A DNA stretch of 64,000 nucleotides from Ereboglobus luteus (lineage in GTDB: Bacteria > Verrucomicrobiota > Verrucomicrobiia > Opitutales > Opitutaceae). Made by a program: the position numbers and the translations under genes. Below are positions 29,625-38,483 of this stretch, one piece after another. The notes beneath the pieces are model-generated. The model had not been told where the DNA came from. It did no database searches and was given only the letters and a program-made list of their open reading frames with translations. The stretch is from contig NZ_CP023004.1 of the NCBI RefSeq assembly GCF_003096195.1, positions 3,638,501 to 3,702,500 on the forward strand, written 5' to 3'. Numbering within the stretch: position 1 is the stretch's first letter; the number at the start of each line of letters is the position of its first letter.

Positions 29625-31040
29625 ATGAACACTCACGATCCTCTCTTTTCTCCCGATTCCGCCTCGCCGCACGACCCGCTTTGCGCCCACGAAGACCACG
29701 CCTCGGACGCGCTTTACCGGCGCGCGTTTGACCTTGTTACGCGGCGCGATTTTTTGCGCATTGGCGCGCTCACCGTCGGCGGACTCGCCATGGCGCCGTA
29801 TCTGCGCTCCGCACCCGCGTCAAACGCCCGCGCAAAGGCCGTCATTCAACTGTTCCTGTTTGGCGGCCCGTCGCACATCGACACCTTCGATCCCAAACCG
29901 CAGGCCTCGACCGACATCACCGGGCCGTGGCGCAAAACCGCCGCGACAAATGTGGACGGCATACAGATTGGCGAACTGCTGCCGCTCTCCGCAAAACACG
30001 CCGACAAATACACGCTCCTGCGCGGCCTCTCGCACAAAACCAACGCGCACGAAACCGCCACCTACATGATGCAAACCGGCACAGACCCCAGATCCGGCCT
30101 TGTGTATCCGTCGATGGGCGCGGTCATCGCCTACAAAATGGAGGAGGCCGGCCTGCTCAAGGGCCGCGCGCTTCCCGCCTACATGACGGTGCCGGTTGCG
30201 ATCGGGCGTTTTTCCGAGACCGGGTTTCTCGGCCCCCGCTACCGTTCGTTCATCCCGGGCAACCTTGCCAATCCGATCAGCGGCGAGGAGCGCGCGCATC
30301 TCGAAAAACGAGCCGCGCTCTTGGACAACCTCGACACCTTCGGACATTCGCAAAAAGCCGTCTTCGAGGAGGCTGATTATTTCCGCGACCAGGCCCGCGA
30401 AATGGTGCTCGGCAAGGCGCGCGACGCCTTCGACATTTCCAAGGAAAGCGCCAAGACCCGCGAACTCTACGGCGACACTGAGTTTGGCCGCTCGTGCCTG
30501 CAAGCGCGCCGGCTCGTCGAAAACGGCGTCGCCTACGTCACCGTGAACATGCGCGGCTGGGACACGCACCGCGACCAGGCCGAGCGCTACAAAAAACTCA
30601 TGCCCGAACTCGACCGCGGATTCTCCGCACTGCTCACCGATCTCACCGAGCGCGGAATGCTCGACTCAACGATTGTCACCTGCGGCGGTGAGTTTGGCCG
30701 CACGCCACGATTCATGACCGAGCCGCCGTGGAACGGCGGACGCAACCACTACGGCGCGGCATTTTCGTGGGCGATTGCCGGCGGCGGATTCCGGGGCGGA
30801 CAGATCGTCGGCGAAACGGACAATCGCGGCGAACGCGTCACCAAGCGCGCCATCGCGCCGTGGGATTTGTCGGCGAGCATCTATAAGCTCCTTGGTATCG
30901 ATCCCGACGGCACCCTCCCCCACCCCCTCGGTTGCGCCGCCTACGTGACGCCGCGCCAGGACGAAACCGCCCAGCCCGCAAAAAAATCCACCCAATTCAC
31001 GCCCGGCGAGGGAATGTTAAAGGAGATCATGCCAACATGA
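29625..31040 (+). CDS. DUF1501 protein with a Tat signal
   Basis: The 471-residue protein has a twin-arginine signal (TRRDFLRIGALTVGGLAMA). DUF1501 follows (FLFGGPSHIDTFDPKP, LLPLSAKHADKYTLLRGLSHKTNAHE, GGEFGRTPRF). DUF1501 is related to the alkaline phosphatase/sulfatase fold, and its activity is not known. Tat export means it folds in the cytoplasm before crossing to the periplasm. It follows the DUF1549/1553 gene, its constant partner in this phylum, and its stop overlaps the next start as ATGA. Confidence 0.92.
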   Translation: MNTHDPLFSPDSASPHDPLCAHEDHASDALYRRAFDLVTRRDFLRIGALTVGGLAMAPYLRSAPASNARAKAVIQLFLFGGPSHIDTFDPKPQASTDITGPWRKTAATNVDGIQIGELLPLSAKHADKYTLLRGLSHKTNAHETATYMMQTGTDPRSGLVYPSMGAVIAYKMEEAGLLKGRALPAYMTVPVAIGRFSETGFLGPRYRSFIPGNLANPISGEERAHLEKRAALLDNLDTFGHSQKAVFEEADYFRDQAREMVLGKARDAFDISKESAKTRELYGDTEFGRSCLQARRLVENGVAYVTVNMRGWDTHRDQAERYKKLMPELDRGFSALLTDLTERGMLDSTIVTCGGEFGRTPRFMTEPPWNGGRNHYGAAFSWAIAGGGFRGGQIVGETDNRGERVTKRAIAPWDLSASIYKLLGIDPDGTLPHPLGCAAYVTPRQDETAQPAKKSTQFTPGEGMLKEIMPT

Positions 31041-33457
31041 CCGCTCGCTGCGCTCTCGGTAAATCCCAAATTCCAATGAACAAATTCCAACGAAATTCCA
31101 AATTCCGGCATCCAAATTCCAAAACTGAAAAAGCATTCCTCCAGCCAACATTCCGCTGGCTGGTTGGAATCTGGATTTTGATCGTTGGAATTTGCGGCCA
31201 CGCGGTGGCCGCGCCTTACATCGAATACCTTTACCCCGCGGGCGCGCAGCAAAACCGCACGATGGAAATCACGCTCGGCGGCAGATCGCTTGAGGGCGCG
31301 AGCGAGGTTTGGGTCAGCGGCAGCGGAGTCACCGGCAAGGTGCTCGAGGTCAACATGCCCACCGAGGCGCAAATCAGGGAGGCCCGAAAACGCGACGAGG
31401 TTGCCGCGCAAACCGCGCGCGTGCGCCTCACGATCTCGCCCGACGCCGAGCCCGGCATTCGCGATTTGCGCGTCATGGCAACGGCGGGATTGTCGAACCG
31501 CTTTCGTTTTGAAATCGGCAAGCTGCCCGAGGTTTCCGAAAAGGAGCCGAACGGCCACCTGGCCGACGCGCAGCAACTGCCCGCGCTCCCCGTCGTCGTC
31601 AACGGCCAGATAACAAACGCCGACCGCGACTTTTTCCGTTTTAGCGCGCGCGCCGGGCAGCAGATTCTCATCGAGGTCAAGGCCCGCGCCATCAAGTCCT
31701 ATCTCGCCGATGCCGTGCCCGGATGGTTTCAACCGCGCATCGTGCTCTACAACAGCGAGGGCGACCGGCTGGCCGAGGCGGATGATTTTCGATTCGATCC
31801 CGATCCGGTCATGTTCTTCAAGGCGCCCGCCGACGGCGACTACATCGTCGAGATATGGGACGCCGTTTCCCGCGGACGCGACGACCTTGTTTATCGCATG
31901 AAAATTGGTGAGCTGCCCTACGTGACGGACATCTTTCCCCTCGGCGCCCCGCGGGGCGTGATGCACCATCGATTCGTCGCGCGAGGCATCAATCTGCCCG
32001 GCAAAAAGGCGGATTGGATATGCGATGTGAGCGACCGCCAGCCCGGGATTTCCGAGATCAGCTTCACGCTGGAAAACGGCGAAAAGACAAACGCGCGCCC
32101 GATCGAAATCAGCGAGCTGCCCGAGGTCCCGGAATACGAGCCGAACAACGCCCAGCGCCAGGCGCAGCGCGTGTTAACCCCTGTCATCATAAACGGTCGC
32201 ATCGACAAACCCGGCGATATCGACGTGTTCACCTTTTCCGCCAAGGCCGGCGACAAACTCGTCATCGACGTGATGGCGCGCCGCCTCGGTTCGCCGCTCG
32301 ACGCGCGGATCGTTCTCGGCCCGCAAAAACTGCTCGGCAAAACCCCGACGGCTGACGACGTGAAGGACGAGCGCTTCGGGCTCATCACCCACCATGCCGA
32401 TCCGCGCCTCGCGCACACGTTCACGCAGGACGGCGACTACTTCGTCCACCTCAGCGACACCCAGGGCAAGGGCGGCGTCGAATACGCCTACCGCCTGAGC
32501 ATCGCGCCGCAGCAACCCGACTTCGAACTGCGCGTCATGCCCGACAATCTTAGCGTGCCCGCGGGCGGAAATGTTGTTGTGCAACTCAAGTCCATTCGCA
32601 TCGACGATTACAACGGCCCCATTCGCCTGAGCACTGAAGGGCTGCCCCCCGGCTTCGAGCTTGCGGGCGCCGAGGTGAAGGCCGGCAAAAACCAAACCAT
32701 CCTCACCCTCTCCGCGCCTCTCGACGCGAAACCGGGCGTTTACAAACCGCTCTTCCGCGCCGAGGCGGAAATCGACGGCAAGACAGTGACGCACAAGGCC
32801 AATGTCGCCGAGGAGCTCATGCAGGCGTTTTTCTACTACCACACTGTGCCCGTCGAGCAGGGTTACCTCGTGGTCACGCCCGCCTCGCCCTTCCGCGTCG
32901 AAGTCATGCGCCCCGCAGACGCCGGCCCGCTCGAACTGACGCTTGGCAAGGAATGCGAAATCCCCGTGCGCATCATCCGCGACCCGAACTACCGCCCCCC
33001 TGTCGCCGCGCCGCAGCCGCCAAAGGCAAAAACCGGCGCCGGCACAAAGGGCAAGGCAACGGCAAAAAAGAAGACGACTTCAAAAAACAAATCTGCCGGA
33101 GCCGGGAAAAACGCCGGGAAAAAGAATGCGAAGAAACCCGCGAAAAAACAGCAGCCGCAATCCGCCGCCAAGGTTCCCATTCGCGTGATGGCCTCGCGCG
33201 GGGGCAAGGGCATGATTGTGGAAGTCGCAGTCATTGAAGCCGGCGCGACGGAAGGAGTGGTCAAGGTGCGCTGCACAAACGAAAAAATGGTTGGCGAGGA
33301 AGGCGTTTTTATCATCGAGGCCACGCAACGCTTCCGCGGCCAAAAGACCTCCTCGCTCGCGCCCGCCCTCCCCTTCAAGGTATTGCCCGCCGAGGACGGC
33401 GAGCCCGTCAATCTCGTGCGCGACCCATCCGAGAAAAAGAACCAGCCAAAGAAATAA
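31037..33457 (+). CDS. Exported protein with PPC (pre-peptidase C-terminal) domains and a Lys/Ala-rich insert
   Basis: The start at 31037 overlaps the DUF1501 stop (ATGA). ATG 31076 is an alternative. A late hydrophobic signal (LVGIWILIVGICGHAVAA) is encoded inside a palindromic repeat. Two PPC-type beta domains follow (SEKEPNGHLADAQQLP with INADRDFFRF-like strands, then YEPNNAQRQAQRV with GDIDVFTFSAKAGD). PPC domains accompany DUF1549/DUF1501 proteins in this phylum. Residues ~660-710 are an unusual Lys/Ala/Gly-rich stretch (KGKATAKKKTTSKNKSAG) that recalls histone H1 tails and would be strongly basic outside the cell. The function is unknown. An upstream in-frame start at 30932 is rejected because it lies inside the DUF1501 gene. 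Confidence 0.82.
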   Translation: MTARCALGKSQIPMNKFQRNSKFRHPNSKTEKAFLQPTFRWLVGIWILIVGICGHAVAAPYIEYLYPAGAQQNRTMEITLGGRSLEGASEVWVSGSGVTGKVLEVNMPTEAQIREARKRDEVAAQTARVRLTISPDAEPGIRDLRVMATAGLSNRFRFEIGKLPEVSEKEPNGHLADAQQLPALPVVVNGQITNADRDFFRFSARAGQQILIEVKARAIKSYLADAVPGWFQPRIVLYNSEGDRLAEADDFRFDPDPVMFFKAPADGDYIVEIWDAVSRGRDDLVYRMKIGELPYVTDIFPLGAPRGVMHHRFVARGINLPGKKADWICDVSDRQPGISEISFTLENGEKTNARPIEISELPEVPEYEPNNAQRQAQRVLTPVIINGRIDKPGDIDVFTFSAKAGDKLVIDVMARRLGSPLDARIVLGPQKLLGKTPTADDVKDERFGLITHHADPRLAHTFTQDGDYFVHLSDTQGKGGVEYAYRLSIAPQQPDFELRVMPDNLSVPAGGNVVVQLKSIRIDDYNGPIRLSTEGLPPGFELAGAEVKAGKNQTILTLSAPLDAKPGVYKPLFRAEAEIDGKTVTHKANVAEELMQAFFYYHTVPVEQGYLVVTPASPFRVEVMRPADAGPLELTLGKECEIPVRIIRDPNYRPPVAAPQPPKAKTGAGTKGKATAKKKTTSKNKSAGAGKNAGKKNAKKPAKKQQPQSAAKVPIRVMASRGGKGMIVEVAVIEAGATEGVVKVRCTNEKMVGEEGVFIIEATQRFRGQKTSSLAPALPFKVLPAEDGEPVNLVRDPSEKKNQPKK
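31061..31198. repeat. Palindromic aattccaa-type repeat overlapping the start of the PPC gene
   Basis: The left part repeats caaattccaa-type units (31066-31121). The right part carries the complementary ttggaatctgg and ttggaatttg (31164-31195). Between them is a hairpin ccagc/gctgg. The reverse complement of the right arm (caaattccaacgatcaaaatcc) lines up with the left arm. Bases of the right arm encode the hydrophobic core of the PPC signal peptide. Confidence 0.6.
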
Positions 33458-33779
33458 CCGCCGCAAGGGCGTCGATTACGATACACTTGAGGGACAGGTC
33501 GACCGCACCCCAGCTATTTGCTCGTGTGGCATGGGCGGTTTGCGCTTTTTTTTTCAAAAAGAGATGCGCGCGCTTTTTCTTTTTTAATTGCGGCGAGATC
33601 GTTACTTATTGCGGGATAACACAATTGAAATTGTGAAATAAATTAGACGCTTACATTGCGTTTTATTTGATGACAAAATTTTTGGTTGTCTGGAGTGCCA
33701 CACAGCATATTCGTCTCTGTCTGCGATAGAAATATGGATCTAGCGGGTATTTAAACCACCCGATACCCCTCCCCTCCCA
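33458..33779. other. Gene-free stretch at the left edge of the AT-richer island
   Basis: No reading frame with coding character is visible. T-rich runs follow a gcgc-rich segment at 33541-33590 and may terminate the PPC operon. A perfect palindrome cacaatt-ga-aattgtg lies at 33620-33635. Base composition turns clearly AT-rich from about 33590. Confidence 0.5.
33620..33635. promoter_or_regulatory. Perfect 16-base palindrome, candidate operator
   Basis: The arms cacaatt and aattgtg are perfectly complementary around a two-base centre. It lies at the start of the AT-rich island, 145 bases before the first possible gene. No regulator for it can be named. Confidence 0.3.
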
Positions 33780-34037
33780 ATGAAATTCAAGCTCAACGTC
33801 TCTGCTGCATTGACCCGCACGCTTTTTGTGTTTGCAGGAATCCTGTCAACTCACGCGTCAAATCCCACCCGTGGCTGCGTTCTGACGAATCATGCCCTCG
33901 TCATGACACGGTCGTTTTCTGGAACGCCCCCCCTTGGCGCGGAGCCGAGGCCAGCGGTTATTGGAGAATGGGCGAGATATCAATATGAATACGCTCAAGG
34001 ATGGCGGAACACTTGGCCGTTGGCCAAACGACGATAA
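33780..34037 (+). CDS. Short hypothetical frame, possibly a decayed gene
   Basis: The 85-residue frame starts with a plausible signal peptide (MKFKLNVSAALTRTLFVFAGILSTHA), but the rest has no recognisable fold. After about base 33940 a different frame (LLENGRDINMNTLKDGG, ending with a stop near 34062) looks more protein-like. A broken small gene with a frameshift after a seven-C run near 33925 is therefore as likely as an intact one. Confidence 0.3.
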   Translation: MKFKLNVSAALTRTLFVFAGILSTHASNPTRGCVLTNHALVMTRSFSGTPPLGAEPRPAVIGEWARYQYEYAQGWRNTWPLAKRR

Positions 34038-34125
34038 GAGGGGTGACGGCACAGTGAGATGAAAAAATAGGATACTACTATACTTATAGAAGTATTGATG
34101 AAATGATCACTCAAGGATCACTATA

Positions 34126-35100
34126 ATGAAAAAATATATATTATTTACAGTTTGTTTCTTCGGGGGTATTGGCCTGGCATTTTGCACAAACTCACTGCCA
34201 ATGGCAAACGTAAAGCTACGGGTGATTGATGATGCCGGCAGTCCAGTACAGGACGCTTTCGCTCATGTGGCATTCGAGGTGCCTGTCAATGCGCAGAATC
34301 GCGACTACCTGAAGCGTAAGGAAGCGAAAACGGATAAGAATGGATACTTTCAAACCTCGGAGATATGCACGGGGATAATCTATTATGGCGCAAGTAAAGA
34401 GGGATACTACGAATCGACGGGCAATAGATTCGATTACAAATTTGATGTAGCAAAAATGAGGTGGAATCCCAGTAGTCCAGAGCTAATTGTGCTCATGAAA
34501 AGAGTCATCAATCCTGTTCCTATGTATGTAAGGGAGATTGTCTTACGCATACCGGATACTGATAAAGATATCGGATACGATTTGGAAAAAGGCGATTGGG
34601 TAATGCCATATGGGCAAGGATTGAGAGCAGATTTTGTGTTTCATGCGAGATGTCGATGGACAAGTTACCAAGACTACTATTCTGTTGTGAAAATAAAATT
34701 CAGTAACTTTCGAGATGGAATTCAAGAAATCCCAAAAACAAATGCATCAAAAGGCCAACTTGCATCCCCCCAGCTTGCTCCGGAAGACGGCTATACAGAA
34801 GTGTGGATAAACGAACGCGGACAGGGACCGCAGACAAAGCGCACGGGATTAAATGTCATGAATTCGAATTACAAGGATTATATTTTTCGAGTGCGCTCAA
34901 ATATAAATGATGAAGGTGAAATTACGGCGGCAAATTATGGGAAAATAATAGGTGAAATTCGCGTAGGTGGGGGCGAGGCCGAGGGTAAGCCTATTCTTAA
35001 GTTTCTTTATTACTACAACTCCGACCCTCAAAGCCGTAGCTTGGAATTCGACCCGAAGCAAAATCTGGCAAAGGAACAGAAATGCAATTTCCCGCCTTGA
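34126..35100 (+). CDS. Exported protein with a carboxypeptidase-regulatory-like domain
   Basis: The 324-residue protein has a signal peptide (MKKYILFTVCFFGGIGLAFC, with a possible lipoprotein cysteine at residue 20). Residues ~27-125 look like a CarboxypepD_reg/transthyretin-like beta domain (VKLRVIDDAGSPVQDAFAHV, then AKTDKNGYFQTSEI). The remaining ~200 residues are not recognised. Codon use is AT-rich compared with the flanking genes. An AAGGA about eight bases before the ATG could be its ribosome binding site. The function is unknown. Confidence 0.7.
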   Translation: MKKYILFTVCFFGGIGLAFCTNSLPMANVKLRVIDDAGSPVQDAFAHVAFEVPVNAQNRDYLKRKEAKTDKNGYFQTSEICTGIIYYGASKEGYYESTGNRFDYKFDVAKMRWNPSSPELIVLMKRVINPVPMYVREIVLRIPDTDKDIGYDLEKGDWVMPYGQGLRADFVFHARCRWTSYQDYYSVVKIKFSNFRDGIQEIPKTNASKGQLASPQLAPEDGYTEVWINERGQGPQTKRTGLNVMNSNYKDYIFRVRSNINDEGEITAANYGKIIGEIRVGGGEAEGKPILKFLYYYNSDPQSRSLEFDPKQNLAKEQKCNFPP

Positions 35101-35234
35101 ACCGCCGGGGACGGCGCAAGGGGGCAATCTGAGGATGCCCCCCGTCCACTCCCTCCTGTTTCTCATGTTACCCGCCCATTATCCCGCCCGTTTAAAAATA
35201 GAGGACTATGTTGGCATTGAAGGAGTATTAATAT

Positions 35235-35984
35235 ATGAAAACTATAAGCATATTGGCATTTTATTTTTCAGCGCTAGGCTTGGCGCATGGGCAGGCGCCA
35301 TCTTATGGAAACCGCTCTCTTGGAGAAGTTGTCGATAGCGTTACTGGTTATATTTTGGCACACGAAGCTTATGGAGAAAAATTAGGCAAAGAACAGCAGG
35401 AATATTTAAAAGGAATGCGAGTATACCTGAAGGAAAACGCTCGGTATGCCCATGATTATTTATTAAAAGATTTAGATAATGAAGATAATTTCCGTGCTTA
35501 CAACGAAGGCAGGGGCGACATGAATATCGTGCTTGATATAACAGGTGATGCTGATCCAAAGGGCGCCTACGCAGTGGCGGAAAAACTACATTTAAAACTC
35601 AAGGAGTTTGTAACAGCCACTAAAAAAGAATATCAGGACTATATGAATAGCAATGATATGAGCCTCAGCGCAGAGGATAGGGATATTAAGATAAGAAGTC
35701 TGATCGTGCCCATCCAATCCCGAACATATAGAATGGAGCGCTTGGAGGCATTCATGCAGAGGCTAAGAGAAAAATATGGAGTGGGAGGAGATAGTGCCGC
35801 GGAATTAACTTCTGATGACGGAAAAACAATAGCACCCTCCCTCTCCCCCGTTTCTCAGGAAGCCCCAAAAACAACATCGCAACAATCAGTCAAACCCAAA
35901 CACCTGACATGGCTGCTGGGAGCCAGCGCGCTGGCGATACTCTTGCTGATCTACATGACCCACAGAAAACATCGAAACCAATAG
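35235..35984 (+). CDS. Hypothetical helical protein with a signal peptide and a C-terminal membrane anchor
   Basis: The 249-residue protein begins with a signal peptide (MKTISILAFYFSALGLAHGQ). Residues ~30-190 are rich in Lys, Glu and Tyr and probably helical (KLGKEQQEYLKGMRVYLKEN). A Ser/Thr/Pro linker follows, then a hydrophobic segment (LTWLLGASALAILLLIYM) and a basic tail HRKHRNQ. It is therefore expected to be held in the inner membrane with most of the chain in the periplasm. I do not recognise the family. Confidence 0.65.
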   Translation: MKTISILAFYFSALGLAHGQAPSYGNRSLGEVVDSVTGYILAHEAYGEKLGKEQQEYLKGMRVYLKENARYAHDYLLKDLDNEDNFRAYNEGRGDMNIVLDITGDADPKGAYAVAEKLHLKLKEFVTATKKEYQDYMNSNDMSLSAEDRDIKIRSLIVPIQSRTYRMERLEAFMQRLREKYGVGGDSAAELTSDDGKTIAPSLSPVSQEAPKTTSQQSVKPKHLTWLLGASALAILLLIYMTHRKHRNQ

Positions 35985-36117
35985 AGGCCTTCAAAATTTA
36001 TAAAATATGGCAACCAATAGCAACGAGTGTGCCAAGATTTTGGCCAGAAGCTATTTCATGAGGGCAAAAAAGGGGCGGATGAGTTTTGTTGATTATTGAT
36101 AATCCCCAGTCTTGATA

Positions 36118-36400
36118 TGGAGATTGTTGAGGATTGACGATTTCATTAATTCGAGCAATACCATTAGGCCTTCCTGAATCAGAACATCACCAACCGCAGT
36201 TATGAAACATAAAAAAATTATTTTTACGATTGCGGGTATCTTGCTAGGTGTTGCAATTTTCTTTTTATGTATCACTTTTCCACGTGATCAAGAATCAAAG
36301 ATTGCGGGAGTGGGGACGCGTAGCAGGGAAACGGGCCTCGCATTGCCGCGTCCCGCAGTTTCATTGGAAGAGGCCAATACCTATAAATGCACCAAAATTG
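36118..36400 (+). repeat. Direct repeat, copy 1 (gene end, spacer and next gene start)
   Basis: This stretch matches 37709-37991 at a constant offset of 1591 bases. It begins with tggagattgttgaggattga, the counterpart of the last codons of the 37009 gene, although no gene body precedes it here. It runs through the spacer into the first ~65 codons of the next paralog. Confidence 0.8.
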
Positions 36401-36935
36401 ATGGTCGTCTTGTGGAATCAGGAGTTGCACGACATCCAATGAGACCTAACCGCATTCCTCCTGGATATAGAGAATTTGACCTGGATACCAATACATACAG
36501 ATTGCTGATCGTTGAATCAGGTCTTGAGTATCTAGTTGCTTCGCGCACATTTGGTAAAGGCGGTGCAGCGGAAGGCATTGGCCCCACGTTTCGATTTTGC
36601 GATCACTATGTCATGGATAATTGCGTTTATTACATATACAGAACCCCCTTGAGGTATATATAGGAGCATCTGTTAAGAATAAGGACGGCTCCTACAAAAT
36701 TATAAAGGATGATTTTCACATTAGCGATAATCTATATTGGGCATATCTGAGAGATATCGAATTTATAGAACCATCGGATTCGACACCGCTTCGCGTGCAA
36801 ATTAAAAGCGCAGGGTATTATAAAATATATGAACTAAGGGAACCTGGAAAATTTGAATTGATCGAAAGCAAGCTGCCTAAGAACCCACTATACCCCGGCC
36901 TCGGTCTCGACGTAACCGATTTCGATTTTGATTGA
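36202..36935 (+). pseudogene. Frameshifted member of a tandem family of membrane-anchored proteins
   Basis: The first frame (36202-36663) encodes an N-terminal membrane anchor (IIFTIAGILLGVAIFFLCIT) and the first half of the family domain (IPPGYREFDLDTNTYRLLIV, LEYLVASRTFGKGG). It then stops. The second half (VYIGASVKNKDGSYK, then YKIYELREPGKFELIE) continues in the -1 frame to 36935. The intact neighbour at 37009 shows both halves in one frame. One base is missing near 36640-36650, beside a five-C run. The intact protein would have about 244 residues. Confidence 0.8.
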
Positions 36936-37008
36936 CGAACTCCGAATGAAGATAACCCAATCAGTTGGGAAAAAACGGGCAAGACGGAGAAAAGAGAAAT
37001 GAAATGAA

Positions 37009-37728
37009 ATGAAATACACTAAAATCATTCTAGCAATTGCGATTATTTCGTTGGCCCTCGTGGTCTTCTTTTTAATATCTATACCACAAAATGAGCATAA
37101 GTCGAATGGCGTTAAGGAGACGGCATCTACCGAGTTTTCAAATCCCGCGCTGCCACGCCCTGCAATTTCATTAAAAGAAGCCAACACTTACAAATGTGTA
37201 ATAACCAATGGCCTTGCCATGGAATCAGGAGTCGTGCGACACGCAATGAAATTTGAACGTATTCCTCCAGGATACAGGGAGCTCGATATGGACACTTATA
37301 CATATCGATTAATTATTGTCGAATCGGGCCTTGAGTATCTCGTTGCATCACGCACAGTTGGAAGAGGTGGTGTGGCTGAAGGCAGCTTTCGCTTTTGTGA
37401 TTATTATGTCTTGGGTGATTATGTTTATTATATTCACAGAAATTCACATGATGTATACATAGGAGCATCCATGAAAACTACGGACGGTTTTTACAAAGTA
37501 GTAAGTGATAATTTTCTCATTAGCGAAGGCCTGTATTGGGAGTTTTTGAATGATATGATGTTTATCGAGCCATCAGGATCAACACCGCTTCGCGCACAGG
37601 TAAAATGCGCCGGGTATCATAGAATTTATGAATTAAAGGAACCCGGTAAGTTTGAACTAATCGAAACCAATTTGCCCAAAAACAAGAGGATAATCCCGGG
37701 GCTCGGCGTGGAGATTGTTGATGATTGA
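37009..37728 (+). CDS. Intact member of the tandem membrane-anchored family
   Basis: The 239-residue protein has an N-terminal membrane segment (KIILAIAIISLALVVFFLIS) and no cleavage site that I can place with confidence. The outer part has the conserved pattern YRLIIVESGLEYLVASR, FRFCDYYVLGDYVYYI, YIGASMKTTDGFYK, LISEGLYW, STPLRAQV and GYHRIYELKEPGKFELIE. It shares these with the frameshifted gene before it and with the gene at 38484. I know no function for this family. A GGAG sequence near 36986 may be the ribosome binding site, and the ATG at 37009 is the last of three closely spaced ATGs. Confidence 0.75.
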   Translation: MKYTKIILAIAIISLALVVFFLISIPQNEHKSNGVKETASTEFSNPALPRPAISLKEANTYKCVITNGLAMESGVVRHAMKFERIPPGYRELDMDTYTYRLIIVESGLEYLVASRTVGRGGVAEGSFRFCDYYVLGDYVYYIHRNSHDVYIGASMKTTDGFYKVVSDNFLISEGLYWEFLNDMMFIEPSGSTPLRAQVKCAGYHRIYELKEPGKFELIETNLPKNKRIIPGLGVEIVDD

Positions 37729-37991
37729 CGATTTCATTAACTCGAACAATACTATCAGACCTTTCTGAATCACCGCATCACCAACCGCAGTTATGAAACA
37801 TAAAAAAATCATTTTTACGATTGCGGGTATCTTGCTAGGTGTTGCAATTTTCTTATTATGTATCGCTTTTCCACGTGATCAAGAATCAAAGATTGCAGAG
37901 GCAGGGACGCTTAGCAGGGAAACAGGCCTCGCATTGCCGCGTCCCGCACTTTCATTGGAAGAGGCCAGCACTTATAAACGTGTCACAACTA
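37709..37991 (+). repeat. Direct repeat, copy 2
   Basis: It is the partner of 36118-36400 at offset 1591. Here it spans the true last codons of the 37009 gene, the spacer, and the anchor-coding start of the 37793 gene. Identity falls off after about codon 65, where the downstream coding sequences become unrelated. Confidence 0.8.
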
Positions 37992-38390
37992 ATGGTATTA
38001 TTACTGAGCACTCAGGTGAAGGGAGAAAGACCGCATCTCAGCACGATGTCAATCCACGCCCAAGGGAGCAAGGGGCATTAATAGCCAAGATTCATTGGCT
38101 GAGTAGTGATGAAGTCAAAGTCAAATCCCTTGATTTTGAAAAAATAAAGAAAAGTCTGAATTTTCTTTACGGGCCACCCAAGAAGATGAGGATAACCAAT
38201 CGGGATCAGGCAACCGATCGTTATATGGGCACGGGGGCTTTTGCTGTGGAATATTTGCCTAGTTTAGGTTATGAAGATGCTGATTATTATTTTTTTTTGG
38301 TTGAACAAAAACACGGGAGAAATCAAGGCGGATGAAGGTGGCGCGATTAGCAAAAAAACATCAGAGACATTTTATTGGCTCCCTCACTAA
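37793..38390 (+). CDS. Member with the shared membrane anchor and a different C-terminal domain, frameshifted at a T9 run
   Basis: Residues 1-60 nearly equal those of the 36202 gene (IIFTIAGILLGVAIFLLCIA, then ALPRPALSLEEASTYK). The rest is unrelated to that family (IAKIHWLSSDEVKVKSLDFE, FLYGPPKKMRITNRDQ). As written, the frame stops at 38335 after 180 residues. Removing one T from the nine-T run at 38290-38298 extends it in a natural-looking way (WLNKNTGEIKADEGG, then TFYWLPH) to a stop at 38388-38390. The run may be a mutation, a phase-variable switch or a reading error. The function is unknown. Confidence 0.6.
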
Positions 38391-38483
38391 GGGGGCGCGA
38401 CGGCTGAAATAATGGAAAAGGTGAACAAGTTTCAACTTGCCCCCTCGGCCACACAGCTTATGTTTATATTATAATATAAAAAT

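Noticed and set aside
33611-33640. Resemblance of gcgggataacacaattg to the lac operator
   Set aside because: The match is short and partly out of register, and no LacI-type gene is adjacent. Only the palindrome itself is reported.
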